This document shows positions 37,452 through 48,250 of a stretch of 64,000 nt of DNA, piece after piece (position 1 is the stretch's first letter; each line of letters begins with the position of its first letter). Source of the stretch: Ahrensia sp. (GTDB taxonomy: Bacteria > Pseudomonadota > Alphaproteobacteria > Rhizobiales > Rhizobiaceae); assembly GCA_002706335.1 (NCBI GenBank), contig PAKZ01000020.1, forward strand, positions 1 through 64,000, read 5' to 3'. A program made the position numbers and the translations under genes. The notes beneath the pieces are model-generated. The model saw only the letters and a list, made by a program, of their open reading frames with translations. It was not told the origin of the DNA and did no database searches.

Positions 37452-39239
37452 TCATTCCTTGGTCGGCGGGGTCGAGCGGAGATAGAGTTCGCGCAACTGC
37501 GCCGGAGATGCAGGAGCCGGAGCGCCCATCAGCAAGTCTTCGGCCTGCTGGTTCATCGGGAACAGCGTCACCTCGCGCAGGTTCTTCGCGCCGACCAGCA
37601 ACATGACGATACGGTCCACGCCGGCCGCCATGCCGCCATGCGGCGGCGCGCCGTAATGGAAGGCGCGGAACAGGCCGCCGAAGCGCTCCTCGACCGTCTT
37701 AGCGTCGAGCCCGACAATGCCGAACGCCTTGACCATCACCTCGGGCAGATGGTTGCGGATGCCGCCCGAAGCGATCTCGAAGCCGTTGCAGACCAGATCG
37801 TACTGCCACGCCTTGATGTTGAGCGGATCCTCGTTTTCGAGCGCGCCGAGGCCGCCGCGCGGCATGGTGAATGGGTTATGGCCGAAATCGACCTTCTTCT
37901 CGTCCTCGTCCCACTCATAAAACGGGAAGTCGACGATCCAGGCGAGTTTGAACTGGTCACGGTCGACGAGGTCGAGTTCCTCACCGGCGCGCGTACGGGC
38001 ATCGCCGGCAAAACCGGCGAATTTCTTCGGGTCGCCGGCGGCGAAGAAGCAGGCGTCTCCCGGCTTCAGGCCGAGTTGCAGGCGGATCGCCTCGGTCCGC
38101 TCCTCGCCGATGTTCTTGGCGATCGGGCCGGCACCCTCGACCTTGCCGTTTTCCTCGCGCCAGAAGATGTAGCCGAGGCCCGGCTGGCCCTGGCCTTGCG
38201 CCCAGGAGTTCATGCGGTCGCAGAATGCCCTGGAACCGCCGGTCGGCGCAGGAATCGCCCAGACGGCGCCGCGCGGGTCGTTGGCGAGGATGTTGGCGAA
38301 GACCTTGAAGCCGGAGCCGCGGAAATGCTCCGACACGTCTTCCATAACGATCGGGTTGCGGAGGTCCGGCTTGTCGGAGCCGTATTTCAGGATCGCCTCG
38401 TCATAGGGAATGCGCGGAAATTCGGCAGTCACAGGCTTGCCGTTGGCGAATTCCTCGAAAATGCCGCGCATGACGGGTTCCATCGCGTCGAACACGTCGT
38501 CCTGCTCGACGAAGCTCATTTCGAGGTCGAGCTGATAGAACTCGCCCGGCAGGCGGTCGGCGCGCGGATCCTCGTCGCGGAAACAGGGGGCGATCTGGAA
38601 ATAGCGGTCGAAGCCGGAGACCATCAGCAGCTGCTTGTATTGCTGCGGGGCCTGCGGCAGGGCGTAGAACTCGCCCGGGTGGATGCGCGACGGCACCAGG
38701 AAGTCGCGGGCGCCTTCCGGCGAGGACGCGGTCAGGATCGGTGTCTGGAACTCGGTAAAGCCCGACTGCACCATGCGGTTGCGCATGGAGGAAATCACCT
38801 TAGTACGGGTGACGATGTTCTTGTGCAGCGTCTCGCGGCGCAGGTCGAGGAAGCGGTATTTCAGGCGGATATCTTCGGGATAGTCCGGCTCGCCGAAGAC
38901 CGGCAGCGGCAATTCGCTCGCCTCGGACAGGATTTCCATCTCGCGCGCGAAGATCTCGATCTCACCTGTGGGCAGGTTCGAATTGACGGTCTCGTCGGTG
39001 CGAGGCTTGACCTCGCCGTCGATGCGGATGACCCATTCGCCGCGAACCTTCTCGGCCGTCGAGAAACAGGCAGAATCGGGATCGGCGACAACCTGGGTGA
39101 CGCCATAGTGGTCGCGAAGGTCGATAAAGAGAACTCCGCCATGGTCGCGCACGCGATGAACCCATCCCGACAGGCGCACGGTCGACCCGGCGTCCGTTTT
39201 GCGGAGGGCTCCGCATGTGTGGCTGCGATAACGGTGCAT
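37452..39239 (-). CDS. aspS: Aspartyl-tRNA synthetase
   Basis: A 595-residue class IIb aminoacyl-tRNA synthetase. The N-terminal OB-fold anticodon domain spans about 1-105 ([23 protein letters not shown]). Motif 2 is [21 protein letters not shown]; motif 3 is near the C-terminus ([14 protein letters not shown]). The bacterial GAD insertion domain lies between. Alphaproteobacterial AspRS is commonly nondiscriminating, charging Asp onto both tRNA-Asp and tRNA-Asn, with GatCAB correcting the latter; gatCAB is not in the window. The ATG at 39239 opens with the family-typical [10 protein letters not shown], so the longer open frame was rejected. It is divergent from rnd. Confidence 0.95.
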   Translation of the reverse strand: MHRYRSHTCGALRKTDAGSTVRLSGWVHRVRDHGGVLFIDLRDHYGVTQVVADPDSACFSTAEKVRGEWVIRIDGEVKPRTDETVNSNLPTGEIEIFAREMEILSEASELPLPVFGEPDYPEDIRLKYRFLDLRRETLHKNIVTRTKVISSMRNRMVQSGFTEFQTPILTASSPEGARDFLVPSRIHPGEFYALPQAPQQYKQLLMVSGFDRYFQIAPCFRDEDPRADRLPGEFYQLDLEMSFVEQDDVFDAMEPVMRGIFEEFANGKPVTAEFPRIPYDEAILKYGSDKPDLRNPIVMEDVSEHFRGSGFKVFANILANDPRGAVWAIPAPTGGSRAFCDRMNSWAQGQGQPGLGYIFWREENGKVEGAGPIAKNIGEERTEAIRLQLGLKPGDACFFAAGDPKKFAGFAGDARTRAGEELDLVDRDQFKLAWIVDFPFYEWDEDEKKVDFGHNPFTMPRGGLGALENEDPLNIKAWQYDLVCNGFEIASGGIRNHLPEVMVKAFGIVGLDAKTVEERFGGLFRAFHYGAPPHGGMAAGVDRIVMLLVGAKNLREVTLFPMNQQAEDLLMGAPAPASPAQLRELYLRSTPPTKE

Positions 39240-39401
39240 GAATATTCGCCTTTGTGTGCACGGGCGCGGTCGGCGCGCCGCATTTTCTGTGGTGCGGGAA
39301 ATCGCGCGGAAAAGCGCATGGGCAAAGCGATTTGTCAAGGCAAGCGCAAGGCGTCGCGCGGCAATCGACAAACCACGGCGACACGGCTAAAGAGCTTTGC
39401 C

Positions 39402-40562
39402 ATGAAGCCTATTGATTCAACGGAAGAACTTTCCGCTGCCTGCGCGCGGCTCGCGCATCATCCTTTCATAACGATCGATACGGAATTCATCCGTGAAACG
39501 ACCTTCTGGCCGGAGCTCTGCCTCGTCCAGGTCGCAAGCGCCGACGAGGCGCTGCTAATCGACCCCCTCGCCAAGAGGATCGACCTGACGCCGCTGTTCG
39601 AGCTGCTGGCGAACAAGGCCGTGTTGAAGGTCTTCCACGCGGCGCGCCAGGATATAGAGATCTTCTTCAACCTGACGGGCACCGTGCCCGAGCCGATCTT
39701 CGATACGCAGGTCGCGGCCATGGTCTGCGGCTTCGGCGACGCGATCGCATACGACCAGCTCGTGAAGCGCATTTCAGGCGCGCATATCGACAAGTCGTCG
39801 CGCTTCACCGACTGGCGGCAGCGGCCGCTCAGCGAAAAGCAGCTTTCCTATGCGCTGGCCGACGTAACGCATCTGCGCGACGTCTATACGGACCTTTCGG
39901 AAAGACTGAAAAGCGAAAACCGCGAACACTGGGTTGCGGAAGAAATGGGGGTGCTGACGTCGCACGGCACCTACGACATCCTGCCAGAGGACGCCTGGCA
40001 GCGGCTGAAGCTCCGCGTTCGCAAGCCTATCGAACTGCAGATCCTCAAGAACGTTGCCGCCTGGCGCGAAACCGAGGCACGCAACCGGAACCAGCCGCGC
40101 CGCCGCGTTCTCAAAGACGACGCGATCTACGAAATCGCCCAGCAGCAGCCGCAATCGCCCGAAGCGCTCGGTCGGCTGCGTTCGCTCAACAAGGGCATCG
40201 AGCGCTCGGCAATGGCCGCGCCGCTCCTCAAGGCTGTGACGGATGCGCTCGAGATGGACAAGGCCGATCTGCCGGCGATCCCTCGCCCGCCGGCCTCACC
40301 AGAGGGAACGAGCGCGGCTGTCGATCTCCTGCGCGTGCTCCTCAAGCTCGCAGCGGAGGAACACGGCGTGGCCCAAAAGATCATCGCGACGACCGACGAT
40401 CTCGAAAAGATCGCCATCCATGGCGAAGATGCCGATGTCGGAGCGTTGAAGGGTTGGCGTCGCGAGGTCTTCGGCGACAAGGCGCTTCGCGCGACCCGTG
40501 GCGAACTGGCCATTCGTTTCAACGAACGCAAGCTCGACGTGATCGACGTCAGTTCGGGATAA
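39402..40562 (+). CDS. rnd: Ribonuclease D
   Basis: A 386-residue 3'-5' exoribonuclease used in tRNA 3'-end maturation. The DEDDy exonuclease fold spans about 1-175, with Asp26/Glu28 (TIDTEFIRE), Asp84 (ARQDIEIFF), Tyr150 and Asp154 (LSYALADVTHLRD). The HRDC domain follows at about 210-290 (ELQILKNVAAWRETEARNRN). Full length for the family. The ATG at 39402 was chosen by family match; the frame is open far upstream on the strand opposite aspS, but that part is not coding. No strong Shine-Dalgarno is visible. It is convergent with ppx. Confidence 0.92.
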   Translation: MKPIDSTEELSAACARLAHHPFITIDTEFIRETTFWPELCLVQVASADEALLIDPLAKRIDLTPLFELLANKAVLKVFHAARQDIEIFFNLTGTVPEPIFDTQVAAMVCGFGDAIAYDQLVKRISGAHIDKSSRFTDWRQRPLSEKQLSYALADVTHLRDVYTDLSERLKSENREHWVAEEMGVLTSHGTYDILPEDAWQRLKLRVRKPIELQILKNVAAWRETEARNRNQPRRRVLKDDAIYEIAQQQPQSPEALGRLRSLNKGIERSAMAAPLLKAVTDALEMDKADLPAIPRPPASPEGTSAAVDLLRVLLKLAAEEHGVAQKIIATTDDLEKIAIHGEDADVGALKGWRREVFGDKALRATRGELAIRFNERKLDVIDVSSG

Positions 40563-40674
40563 ACGACGCGCTCGATATCGACGACTGCGACAACGTCCCC
40601 AAGCTTCTTTGGCGCGCGAATGGCTGACACGAGCTTCTAGCCAGCGGGAGCATTATCAGCGCGAGCCTGCGAGG

Positions 40675-42195
40675 CTATGCGGTGACCACGAGAGATATCT
40701 CGCGCCCGACCGTCTTGGCGAGCTGGTTGACGCGGCCGAGCGGTCGCGAGCCGTACAGATCCGCCAGGCGCGGCGGCAGGACCAGTTCCATCGAACCGTC
40801 GTCCCGGGCCCGCCAGGTGACATCGCCGATCACGCCGGGCATGGCCGCGGTGAAAAGATAGGCGACTCGGAAAAAGGCGCCTAGATAGCGGCTGCGATCC
40901 CAAATCCGGTCGCTGGTTATCTTGCGGATTTCCGGCGCGAGCGTCGAATTCTTCAACCCGTCATGGCGGAAATAGTTAGCCAGCGCGATATAGGCCCGGC
41001 CCGGATGGTCGATCGGGGTGAACGAGCCGTAGGCAATGACGTTCATCGCCTGGTCTCCGCGATAATCGGGATGGGCGCGCCAGGAAATATCCGCCAACCG
41101 GCAAGCTGCCTCGCGATAGCGGCGCTCATCCTCGGTCTCGTCAATACCGAAGGCCTTGAACGCTTTTCCCGTCCAGTCCGCCAGCTCACGCGCATGCTGC
41201 GGTGAGCGCGAGCGAAGGATCGAGAGCTCCTCCGACGCCTCCATGAGAGCATCGAGCTGCCGGTCCTCCTCACCGAGCAAGCTGTAGAGATAACCTTCGC
41301 GTACGCCGGCCGACGAAAAGATCACCCTGGCGGGCTTCATGGCGCGGATCAGCTCCGCCAGGACAATCGCACCATAAGGCAAAAGCGCACGCCGCGAGCG
41401 CGAGACGTCCTCGATACCTTTAAGCTTCTCGACATTGTTGCGGCCGACCTTCTTCAGGAAGGGAAGCGAGGCCGGGGCGTCCATTTCGTAGTGATGGGTG
41501 ACGTGCAGGGGATAGGACTTGGCCGAAATATGCAGCTTGGCGAGATTTCGCCATGTGCCGCCGACTGCATAGAAGTTCCGGCCCTGCCCCTGCTTCAGGA
41601 ACGGCACGGATTTCAGTTCCTCCCGGGCGATCAGAACAGCTTTCTCGTAATCGCCCTCTGCGCGCTCGGAAAGCCGAATGACGCCGATCGGCAACGTGCG
41701 GCCGTCGCCTATCGCCTGATCCTTCATCTCGACCAGTTCAAGGCTGCCGCCGCCGAGGTCTCCTGTCACGCCATCGATGTCGCGGAAGGCAGACTGAATA
41801 CCGTAGGCCGAATAAAGCGCCTCCTCGCGCCCGCTCAGCACGGTGACCTCCTGGCGCAGTATGCGTTCGGCTTCCTCGATGAAGGCCGGGCCATTTCCGG
41901 CCTCTCGCGCCGCCGCCGTGGCCAGAACAGCCAGCCGCTCGACACCCGCCTGGTCAGCGAGCCCGCGAAACCGCTGCAGCGCCGCAAGAGCATTCTTCAC
42001 CGCGTCCGGGTCCATGTCGCCGGTCTCGGCGATGCCACGGCCCAGCCCGCACTGCACCTTCTCGTTGAACAGCATGGAGGGCGCGCGAACCAGGCCTTCG
42101 TAGATGACGAGACGCACGGAGTTCGATCCGATGTCGATAACGGCTACCGGTTGCCTGTTTCTCAGGCGTCCCTGGGCATCTTCGGTTTCAATCAA
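40675..42195 (-). CDS. ppx: Exopolyphosphatase (Ppx/GppA family)
   Basis: A 506-residue phosphatase of the actin/ASKHA superfamily that trims phosphate from the end of polyphosphate and may also act on pppGpp. The first ATP-like motif is VIDIGSNSVRLVIYEG near residue 20, and the glycine-rich GDLGGGSLELVEM is near residue 150. A large helical C-terminal half (about 310-506) follows. The start is TTG at 42195 and gives a family-like N-terminus (MIETEDAQGRL). It lies 62 nt downstream of ppk on the same strand, so synthesis and breakdown of polyphosphate are probably coexpressed. Confidence 0.9.
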   Translation of the reverse strand: MIETEDAQGRLRNRQPVAVIDIGSNSVRLVIYEGLVRAPSMLFNEKVQCGLGRGIAETGDMDPDAVKNALAALQRFRGLADQAGVERLAVLATAAAREAGNGPAFIEEAERILRQEVTVLSGREEALYSAYGIQSAFRDIDGVTGDLGGGSLELVEMKDQAIGDGRTLPIGVIRLSERAEGDYEKAVLIAREELKSVPFLKQGQGRNFYAVGGTWRNLAKLHISAKSYPLHVTHHYEMDAPASLPFLKKVGRNNVEKLKGIEDVSRSRRALLPYGAIVLAELIRAMKPARVIFSSAGVREGYLYSLLGEEDRQLDALMEASEELSILRSRSPQHARELADWTGKAFKAFGIDETEDERRYREAACRLADISWRAHPDYRGDQAMNVIAYGSFTPIDHPGRAYIALANYFRHDGLKNSTLAPEIRKITSDRIWDRSRYLGAFFRVAYLFTAAMPGVIGDVTWRARDDGSMELVLPPRLADLYGSRPLGRVNQLAKTVGREISLVVTA

Positions 42196-42257
42196 TTGTC
42201 AGTTCCAACACCGAATTGCAGGGGCGGAATGCTCGGACCAAAAGACCGGAATTGGCC

Positions 42258-44465
42258 CTAAGCCTGCTTGTTTTCTGCCCGTATTTTATGCGCAATCAAA
42301 CGGGGCGCAGAGGATTTCAACGACTTTCCACGGCCGGACAGGCTCGGATTGGTCATGAAATATTTCTGCGCGTCGAAAGACTGCTCGTCCTTGCCGGCCA
42401 TCATGCGGCGCGACCGCCCGTCCGGCAGAAGCTCGAAACTCTGCTGGTTGTCCAGGAGATTGGCCAGCATGATCTGGCCGAGCACCTGTTCGTGCACAGT
42501 CGGATTTTGCAGGGCCACCAACGTCTCGACGCGCCGATCGAGATTGCGCGGCATAAGGTCTGCCGAGCCGATATAGATGATCGCTTCGTCGGATGGCAGC
42601 CCATGACCGTTGCCGAAACAATAGATGCGGCTGTGCTCGAGAAAACGGCCAATAATCGATTTGACGCGGATATTTTCCGACAGGCCCGGAACCTGCGGGC
42701 GCAGGCAACAGATGCCACGCACGATCATATCGACCTGAACGCCTGCCGCGCTGGCGTCGTAGAGCGCGTCGATAATATCGGCGTCGACCAGCGCGTTCAT
42801 CTTGAACCAGATCTCGGCAGGACGTCCCGCCTTAGCATGCTCGATCTCCTGCGCGATGTGATGCAGGATGCGATTGCGCATGAAACGAGGCGACACGGCC
42901 AGCTTCATGTCGGAACCGGGATCGGCATATCCGGTGATGAAATTGAAGACCTGCGCCACGTCGTGGGCGATCACCGGATTGCAGGTGAAAAAGGAGAGGT
43001 CGGTGTAAATCTTCGCCGTGACCGGGTGATAATTTCCGGTGCCCAGATGCACATAGTTGCGCAGGCGGCGATCCTCACGGCGGACCACAAGTGACATTTT
43101 CGCGTGCGTCTTCATCTCGAAGAAGCCGTAGACGACCTGCACGCCAGCGCGTTCGAGGTCTCTCGCCCAGCGGATATTGGCCTCCTCGTCGAAGCGCGCC
43201 TTCAGCTCGATCAGCGCGGTGACCGACTTGCCGGCCTCGGCGGCGTCGATCAGGGCGCGGATGATCGGGCTGTCCTCCGAGGTGCGGTATAGCGTCTGCT
43301 TGACGGCAAGCACGTTTGGATCCATCGCCGCCTGGCGAAGGAACTGCACCACCACGTCGAAGGATTCGTAGGGGTGGTGGACGATGATGTCCTTCTCGCG
43401 GATTGCCGCGAAGCAATCGCCGCTGTGCTCGCGGATACGTTCGGGGAACCGGGCCGAATAGGGTTCGAATTTGAGGTCGTCGCGGTCAATCGAGACGATT
43501 TCCGAGACCGTGTTGAGGGCAAGAATGCCCGGCTGCACGCTAACGCGCGTCTCGGGAACCTCGAGTTCATGCGCCACGAACTCACGCAGGCCCTGCGGCA
43601 TTTCATGGTCGAATTCGATACGAACCACCTGGCCTCGACGGCGGCGCTTCAGCGCGGTCTCGAACAGGCGGACAAGATCCTCGGCCTCCTCCTCGACCTC
43701 GATGTCGCTGTCGCGGATGACGCGGAACGTGCCCTTCCCCTTCACCTCATAGCCGGGATAGAGCTTGGCGATGTGGAGGCCTATGACATCTTCAAGGCTG
43801 ATGAAGCGATAGCCCGCGCCCTCGGTCGGAATGGGGACGAACCGGTCCAAAGAAACCGGGAAGCGCAGAAGCGCGTTCATCTCCGCGCGACGGTGGCGGT
43901 GAACGAGTTCCAGCGCGATCGAGAACCCGAGATTGGGGATGAAGGGAAACGGGTGCGCCGGGTCGATGGAGAGCGGCGTCAGAACCGGAAAAATCGTGGC
44001 GAGGAAATGCTCCTCGAGCCATTCGAGATCCTGCCTTTCGAGTTGCTCGCTGCGGACGATCTCGATGCCCTGACCTTCCAGTTCCTCCTGAAGTTCGGCA
44101 AGGACGATCTGCTGTTCGGTCTGCAGCTTGCCGGATTCCTCGAAAATCGCGTCAAGCTGTTCCTGCGGGGTCAGGCCGTCGGAAGACCGTTCGGCGATGC
44201 CCTCGCGCACCTGGCCGGCAAGGCCGGCGACGCGCACCATGAAGAATTCGTCGAGATTGTCTGCCGAGATCGACAGGAAGCGCAGCCTTTCGAGCAGCGG
44301 ATGTTTGGAATTGCGGGCCTCATCGAGAACCCGCCAATTGAACTGAAGCCAGGAAAACTCCCGATTGACGAAACGCGAGACGCTGTCCCGCGTCGCGATG
44401 GGCGCGGCTGCATCGGCGTCAGCGCCATGCGGTTCTTCGGTCGTCGTGTGGAGAATATCCGTCAT
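42258..44465 (-). CDS. ppk: Polyphosphate kinase 1
   Basis: A 735-residue PPK1 that makes polyphosphate from ATP. The N domain opens with [19 protein letters not shown]. The autophosphorylated His454 lies in [13 protein letters not shown], the position of E. coli His435. The LHHPYESF loop ([13 protein letters not shown]) and [19 protein letters not shown] are family hallmarks. The ATG at 44465 leaves about 30 residues before the conserved domain, as in relatives; a second in-frame ATG at 44540 is possible. It lies between hdaA and ppx in one same-strand block. Confidence 0.93.
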   Translation of the reverse strand: MTDILHTTTEEPHGADADAAAPIATRDSVSRFVNREFSWLQFNWRVLDEARNSKHPLLERLRFLSISADNLDEFFMVRVAGLAGQVREGIAERSSDGLTPQEQLDAIFEESGKLQTEQQIVLAELQEELEGQGIEIVRSEQLERQDLEWLEEHFLATIFPVLTPLSIDPAHPFPFIPNLGFSIALELVHRHRRAEMNALLRFPVSLDRFVPIPTEGAGYRFISLEDVIGLHIAKLYPGYEVKGKGTFRVIRDSDIEVEEEAEDLVRLFETALKRRRRGQVVRIEFDHEMPQGLREFVAHELEVPETRVSVQPGILALNTVSEIVSIDRDDLKFEPYSARFPERIREHSGDCFAAIREKDIIVHHPYESFDVVVQFLRQAAMDPNVLAVKQTLYRTSEDSPIIRALIDAAEAGKSVTALIELKARFDEEANIRWARDLERAGVQVVYGFFEMKTHAKMSLVVRREDRRLRNYVHLGTGNYHPVTAKIYTDLSFFTCNPVIAHDVAQVFNFITGYADPGSDMKLAVSPRFMRNRILHHIAQEIEHAKAGRPAEIWFKMNALVDADIIDALYDASAAGVQVDMIVRGICCLRPQVPGLSENIRVKSIIGRFLEHSRIYCFGNGHGLPSDEAIIYIGSADLMPRNLDRRVETLVALQNPTVHEQVLGQIMLANLLDNQQSFELLPDGRSRRMMAGKDEQSFDAQKYFMTNPSLSGRGKSLKSSAPRLIAHKIRAENKQA

Positions 44466-44574
44466 TTCGCGTTTTTCCGGTCCGATTGCATCCGGGCTTG
44501 GGTCGTTCGATTCCCGAAGCGCCTTTGCGCGCAATGTCATGCAACCATGACATGATCGCGACCATCAAGGCACC

Positions 44575-45312
44575 CTAGAAGCCAAACTCGCCCTGATTAT
44601 CGTCATACTCGCGCACGAATGCGGCGGCAAATGCGCGGGTGATCTTCGCCTTGCGCGCCAGAGAAGCCTTGTCCAGGCGCTCGACGATCATCCGGGCGCT
44701 GGCCAGCGACCGTTCGATGCGGCTTGCGATATAGCGGATGACGGACGCATCGACCGCGATCTGCCGGTCGGCAAACAGTTTCGTCATGACGCCGATGAGG
44801 AGTTCGTCATCCGGCTCGTCGATTTCGACTGTGGTCGCAGCCTGGATGCGAGAGCGCAGATCCGGCGTACGCACCTGCCAGGCGCCAGGCCAGTGGGCCG
44901 AGGTCATCAGCAGGCCGCCGCCCCCCGTCCGTACCGCGTTCATGATGTGAAACAGCGTCGTCTCGTCGAAGGCGCCGGGCTCCACGCCATCGATGAGGAT
45001 CGGTTGCCCAGCCTGCGCGGCATCGAGATCAGCCGCCGTCAGCTGGGCCGGATCGCAAGCGCGCGCGCCCGCCTCCTCGCGCCATATCGTCGCCAGATGC
45101 GTCTTTCCGGAGCCCGGCGGGCCGGCCACGATGACGAAAGGACCCGGCCATTCCGGCCAGCGCTCCACCAGCATCACCGCCGCGCGATTTGCGCGGGTGA
45201 CGATCAGATCGTCTCGCGACATTGAGCCCGACAGGCCGATATCGAGAAGCAACTGGGAATCGGTGGTCGTCATTGTATCGCGGTCCGGCGATCGGGCCGG
45301 ATCATTCATCAT
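44575..45312 (-). CDS. hdaA: HdaA, DnaA-related regulator of replication initiation
   Basis: A 245-residue AAA+ protein homologous to the ATPase core of DnaA but lacking its DNA-binding domain IV. It has a Walker A GPPGSGKTH, a diverged Walker B region (LIDGVEPGAFDE), sensor-like SRIQAATTVEIDEPDDELL, and SIERSLASARMIVERLDKASLARKAKITR at the end. The N-terminal QLLLDIG matches the clamp-binding peptide of Hda proteins, which bind the DnaN sliding clamp and promote DnaA-ATP hydrolysis. The start at 45312 or 45273 cannot be settled; the former overlaps the upstream perM stop by 11 nt. It is followed by ppk. Confidence 0.85.
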   Translation of the reverse strand: MMNDPARSPDRDTMTTTDSQLLLDIGLSGSMSRDDLIVTRANRAAVMLVERWPEWPGPFVIVAGPPGSGKTHLATIWREEAGARACDPAQLTAADLDAAQAGQPILIDGVEPGAFDETTLFHIMNAVRTGGGGLLMTSAHWPGAWQVRTPDLRSRIQAATTVEIDEPDDELLIGVMTKLFADRQIAVDASVIRYIASRIERSLASARMIVERLDKASLARKAKITRAFAAAFVREYDDNQGEFGF

Positions 45313-46423
45313 TCGCCGTCTGTTTGGCACGAACTTCGGATTGCCCGACATAGAGATCGGAATCCAGATATTTCTCCAGCGCGAAGCGGACGAGGACGCC
45401 GATGGCCGACGCGGCGGGAACCGCGATCAACAGGCCGGTAAAACCGAACAATGCGCCGAAGGCGAAGAGCGCGAACATCAGCCAGACCGGATGCAGACCG
45501 ACGCTGTCGCCGACCAGCTTGGGCTGCAGGATGTTGCCTTCGATGGCCTGCCCGATAAAGAAGACGGCGGCCACCATCACCACCGAAATCCAGTCCGGCC
45601 AGAACTGGACGACGGCGACACCCACCGACAGCACCAGCCCGACCAGCGAGCCGACATACGGAATGAAGCTGATAAGGCCGGCGAACAGGCCGATCAACAA
45701 TCCGAAATTGAGGCCGGTGACCGTCAGGCCGATGGCGTAGAAGGTGCCGAGGATGAGGCAGACGGTGCCCTGCCCCCGGACGAAGCCCGCAATGGTCTTG
45801 TTGATGTCGCGGCCAAGCCGGCGCATGCTTTCGACATGATCGCGCGGCACCCAGGCGTCGATCTTTGCGACCATCCGGTCCCAGTCGAGCAGCATGTAGA
45901 AGGCAACGACCGGCGTCACGATCAAAAGGCCGGCGACATCGATGACCGCCTTGCCCGAGGACCAAAGCCCCTGGAACAGGGTCGTCAGGAAGCCGGCTCC
46001 CTGCTTCAACAGCTCGTTGAACCCTCCCTGAAGGTCTTCCGCATTGATTCCGATGTAATTCGCAAGCCACCCGGTCTCGAGGCTGAGCCGGGAAAACAAG
46101 CCCTGGAGTTGCGAGACATATTGCGGGAAATTCGAGAAAAAATCATTGGCCTGGGTAATCAGGATCGGCACGATGACAGCAAGTGCGATGACCAGGGCGA
46201 TGACGAACAAGAGCAGGATCACGATAGTCGAAGCCATGCGCGAAAGGCCACGGCGCTCGAAGAAATCGGCGACCGGGTCCATGAAATACGCCAGCGCGAG
46301 GCCTGCAACGAAAGGCAGCAATACGGACCGGAAGACATAGACGAACAGGATGAATATCAGCGCTGCGCCCAGCCAGAACAGGGCCTGGCGTTTGAGATAA
46401 GCGGTGGAGATATGCTTGCTCAT
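45302..46423 (-). CDS. AI-2E (PerM) family transporter
   Basis: A 373-residue membrane protein with about eight TM segments typical of the AI-2E/UPF0118 family. Recognisable segments are LFWLGAALIFILFVYVFRS (TM1), DPVADFFERRGLSRM (cytoplasmic loop), GFVRGQGTVCLILGTFYAIG and YVGSLVGLVLSVGVAV. Family members export small molecules or exchange sodium for protons; substrate here is unknown. The ATG overlaps the stop of the preceding CDP-alcohol transferase gene by 1 nt (TGATG), and its stop overlaps the hdaA start, so three genes are coupled. Confidence 0.87.
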   Translation of the reverse strand: MSKHISTAYLKRQALFWLGAALIFILFVYVFRSVLLPFVAGLALAYFMDPVADFFERRGLSRMASTIVILLLFVIALVIALAVIVPILITQANDFFSNFPQYVSQLQGLFSRLSLETGWLANYIGINAEDLQGGFNELLKQGAGFLTTLFQGLWSSGKAVIDVAGLLIVTPVVAFYMLLDWDRMVAKIDAWVPRDHVESMRRLGRDINKTIAGFVRGQGTVCLILGTFYAIGLTVTGLNFGLLIGLFAGLISFIPYVGSLVGLVLSVGVAVVQFWPDWISVVMVAAVFFIGQAIEGNILQPKLVGDSVGLHPVWLMFALFAFGALFGFTGLLIAVPAASAIGVLVRFALEKYLDSDLYVGQSEVRAKQTANDE

Positions 46424-47004
46424 CAGGTCTCGTCCGGTTGTCCGACTTGCTTTGCCGCGTTGCCGCTGAGACCGCCGACCAGCAGGCGGACATAGGCCGC
46501 CGCCGATACCGCGGTCAGGAAAACGACAAGTGCGATCAGAGCATAATTCACATTTGGAAGCGACCACTCAAAGGCATTTGCGGCGAGCAGCCAGCCGGCG
46601 AAGACGATCAGGATGGCCGTGTTGACCTTCGAGATAGGCAAGGGCCGAATGGCGGACGCCGCGCCGCGCGTCGCCATGAGCATCGCACCGGCGACGATGG
46701 CGATGTCACGCGCGAGGATCAGCACGAGGAGCCAGACCGGCACGATGCCGTCGGCGGCGAAGGCCCCGAAGACGGCGATGGTCAGCGCCTTGTCGGCCAG
46801 AGGGTCGATATAGGTTCCAAAACGCGAGCGCTGCCGGAAGTAACGGGCGATGAAGCCGTCGAGGCCATCCGACAGGCCGGCGATCAGGAACAGGACGAAG
46901 CCCGTCATCCACGCATCCCGCAGGATCGCCTGGACGATGAACGGAATCATCGCCACCCGCGCAAGCGAGATCGCGTTGGGGATTGTCCAGAATCGCGAGG
47001 TCAT
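46423..47004 (-). CDS. CDP-alcohol phosphatidyltransferase family protein
   Basis: A 193-residue integral membrane enzyme. The catalytic signature D(x)2DG(x)2AR(x)8G(x)3D(x)3D is complete: Asp46, Asp49, Ala53-Arg54, Gly63, Asp67 and Asp71. Six TM helices are expected. The family includes phosphatidylglycerophosphate, phosphatidylserine and phosphatidylcholine synthases and cardiolipin synthases of the CDP-alcohol type; the exact product cannot be read. A second member (pgsA) lies at 60.8 kb. It is the first gene of the perM-hdaA-ppk-ppx block and is divergent from purM. Confidence 0.87.
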   Translation of the reverse strand: MTSRFWTIPNAISLARVAMIPFIVQAILRDAWMTGFVLFLIAGLSDGLDGFIARYFRQRSRFGTYIDPLADKALTIAVFGAFAADGIVPVWLLVLILARDIAIVAGAMLMATRGAASAIRPLPISKVNTAILIVFAGWLLAANAFEWSLPNVNYALIALVVFLTAVSAAAYVRLLVGGLSGNAAKQVGQPDET

Positions 47005-47173
47005 TCATTTCCCGTCGTTTTCCCTGACATATAGATATGCGCCCGTGCCTGCGCAAAAGCCTTTCTCGCGCCCCGGCGCAAATTGCTGTGGCAGGGCCGC
47101 GCCCGGCACTGGAAACGGCGTCGGCGCCGTGCAATAGAGCGGCCAATCAGGGACATTGCAGGGCAGGCACGCC

Positions 47174-48250
47174 ATGTCGGAAACTTCGCGGGACGGAAAG
47201 AACGGCCTCTCCTATGCCGATGCGGGCGTCGATATCGACGCCGGCAATGCGCTGGTCGAGGCGATCAAGCCGATGGTGAAATCCACCCGTCGTTCCGGCG
47301 CGGACGGAACCATCGGCGGCTTCGGCGGACTGTTCGACCTGAAGGCGGCCGGCTTCTCCGATCCGATCCTCGTCGCGGCCAATGACGGCGTCGGCACAAA
47401 ACTGAAAGTGGCCATCGAGGCGGGCATTCACGATACGGTCGGCATCGATCTAGTCGCCATGTGCGTAAACGATCTCGTCGTCCAGGGCGCGGAGCCGGTC
47501 TTCTTCCTCGACTATTTCGCGACTGGAAAGCTGGACGTCAAACAGGGCTCCGACATCGTAGCTGGCATCGCCGAAGGCTGCCGACAGGCAGGCTGCGCCC
47601 TGCTCGGCGGCGAGACCGCGGAAATGCCCGGCATGTATGCGACGGGCGATTACGACCTCGCGGGCTTCGCCGTCGGCGCGGCCGAACGCGGACAATTACT
47701 GCCGAAGACCGACATCGCAGAGGGCGACGTGATCCTCGGCCTCGCCTCGGCGGGCATACATTCCAACGGCTATTCGCTGGTGCGCCATATTGTCGAGATG
47801 TCCGGACTTTCCTACGGCGCGTCGGCGCCTTTCGACAAGGAGCGCACGCTGGGCGAAGCCCTGCTGGACCCGACCCGCATCTATGTAAAATCCGTATTGG
47901 CGGCGATCCGCGAAACCGGCGCGATCAAGGCGCTGGCCCATATCACAGGCGGCGGGTTTCCTGAAAATATCCCGCGCGTGCTGCCGGACGGCATGGCCGC
48001 GGCGATCGACCTTTCGGCGATCCACGTGCCGCATGTCTTCGCCTGGCTGGCGGCGCAGGGCGGCGTGGCGCGCGACGAGATGCTTCGGACGTTCAATTGC
48101 GGCGTCGGCATGATCGCCGTCGTCTCGCCGGAAGAAAGCGAAGCGGTCGCCGAAGTGCTCGAGCGCGAGGGCGAGACGGTGACCCGGATCGGCGTGATGA
48201 CATCCAGCGACGGCGCGCGCGTGACTTATCGCGGCGAGCTGGACCTTTGA
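47174..48250 (+). CDS. purM: Phosphoribosylformylglycinamidine cyclo-ligase (AIR synthetase)
   Basis: A 358-residue enzyme closing the imidazole ring in purine synthesis (FGAM + ATP to AIR). It belongs to the PurM/PurL ATP-grasp-like family with typical blocks: [64 protein letters not shown] and [20 protein letters not shown]. The start ATG at 47174 is preferred to a TTG six codons upstream. purN follows, starting on the purM stop codon. The start lies in a 169-nt region divergent from the CDP-alcohol transferase gene. Confidence 0.95.
   Translation: MSETSRDGKNGLSYADAGVDIDAGNALVEAIKPMVKSTRRSGADGTIGGFGGLFDLKAAGFSDPILVAANDGVGTKLKVAIEAGIHDTVGIDLVAMCVNDLVVQGAEPVFFLDYFATGKLDVKQGSDIVAGIAEGCRQAGCALLGGETAEMPGMYATGDYDLAGFAVGAAERGQLLPKTDIAEGDVILGLASAGIHSNGYSLVRHIVEMSGLSYGASAPFDKERTLGEALLDPTRIYVKSVLAAIRETGAIKALAHITGGGFPENIPRVLPDGMAAAIDLSAIHVPHVFAWLAAQGGVARDEMLRTFNCGVGMIAVVSPEESEAVAEVLEREGETVTRIGVMTSSDGARVTYRGELDL

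Noticed and set aside
37335-39401. N-terminal 689-residue extension of rnd
   Set aside because: It lies entirely antisense to aspS; RNase D family similarity begins at the ATG at 39402.
40127-40630. Minus-strand frame at the rnd end with a protein-like opening
   Set aside because: Its first 25 residues look plausible, but it runs antisense to the HRDC region of rnd and has no RBS or known domain.
44993-46495. 500-residue plus-strand frame
   Set aside because: Antisense to perM and hdaA, very rich in Asp, Gln and Arg, with no motif.
47028-47039. CATAT-AG-ATATG palindrome upstream of purM
   Set aside because: Only 5-bp arms and no second copy, so chance is a sufficient explanation.
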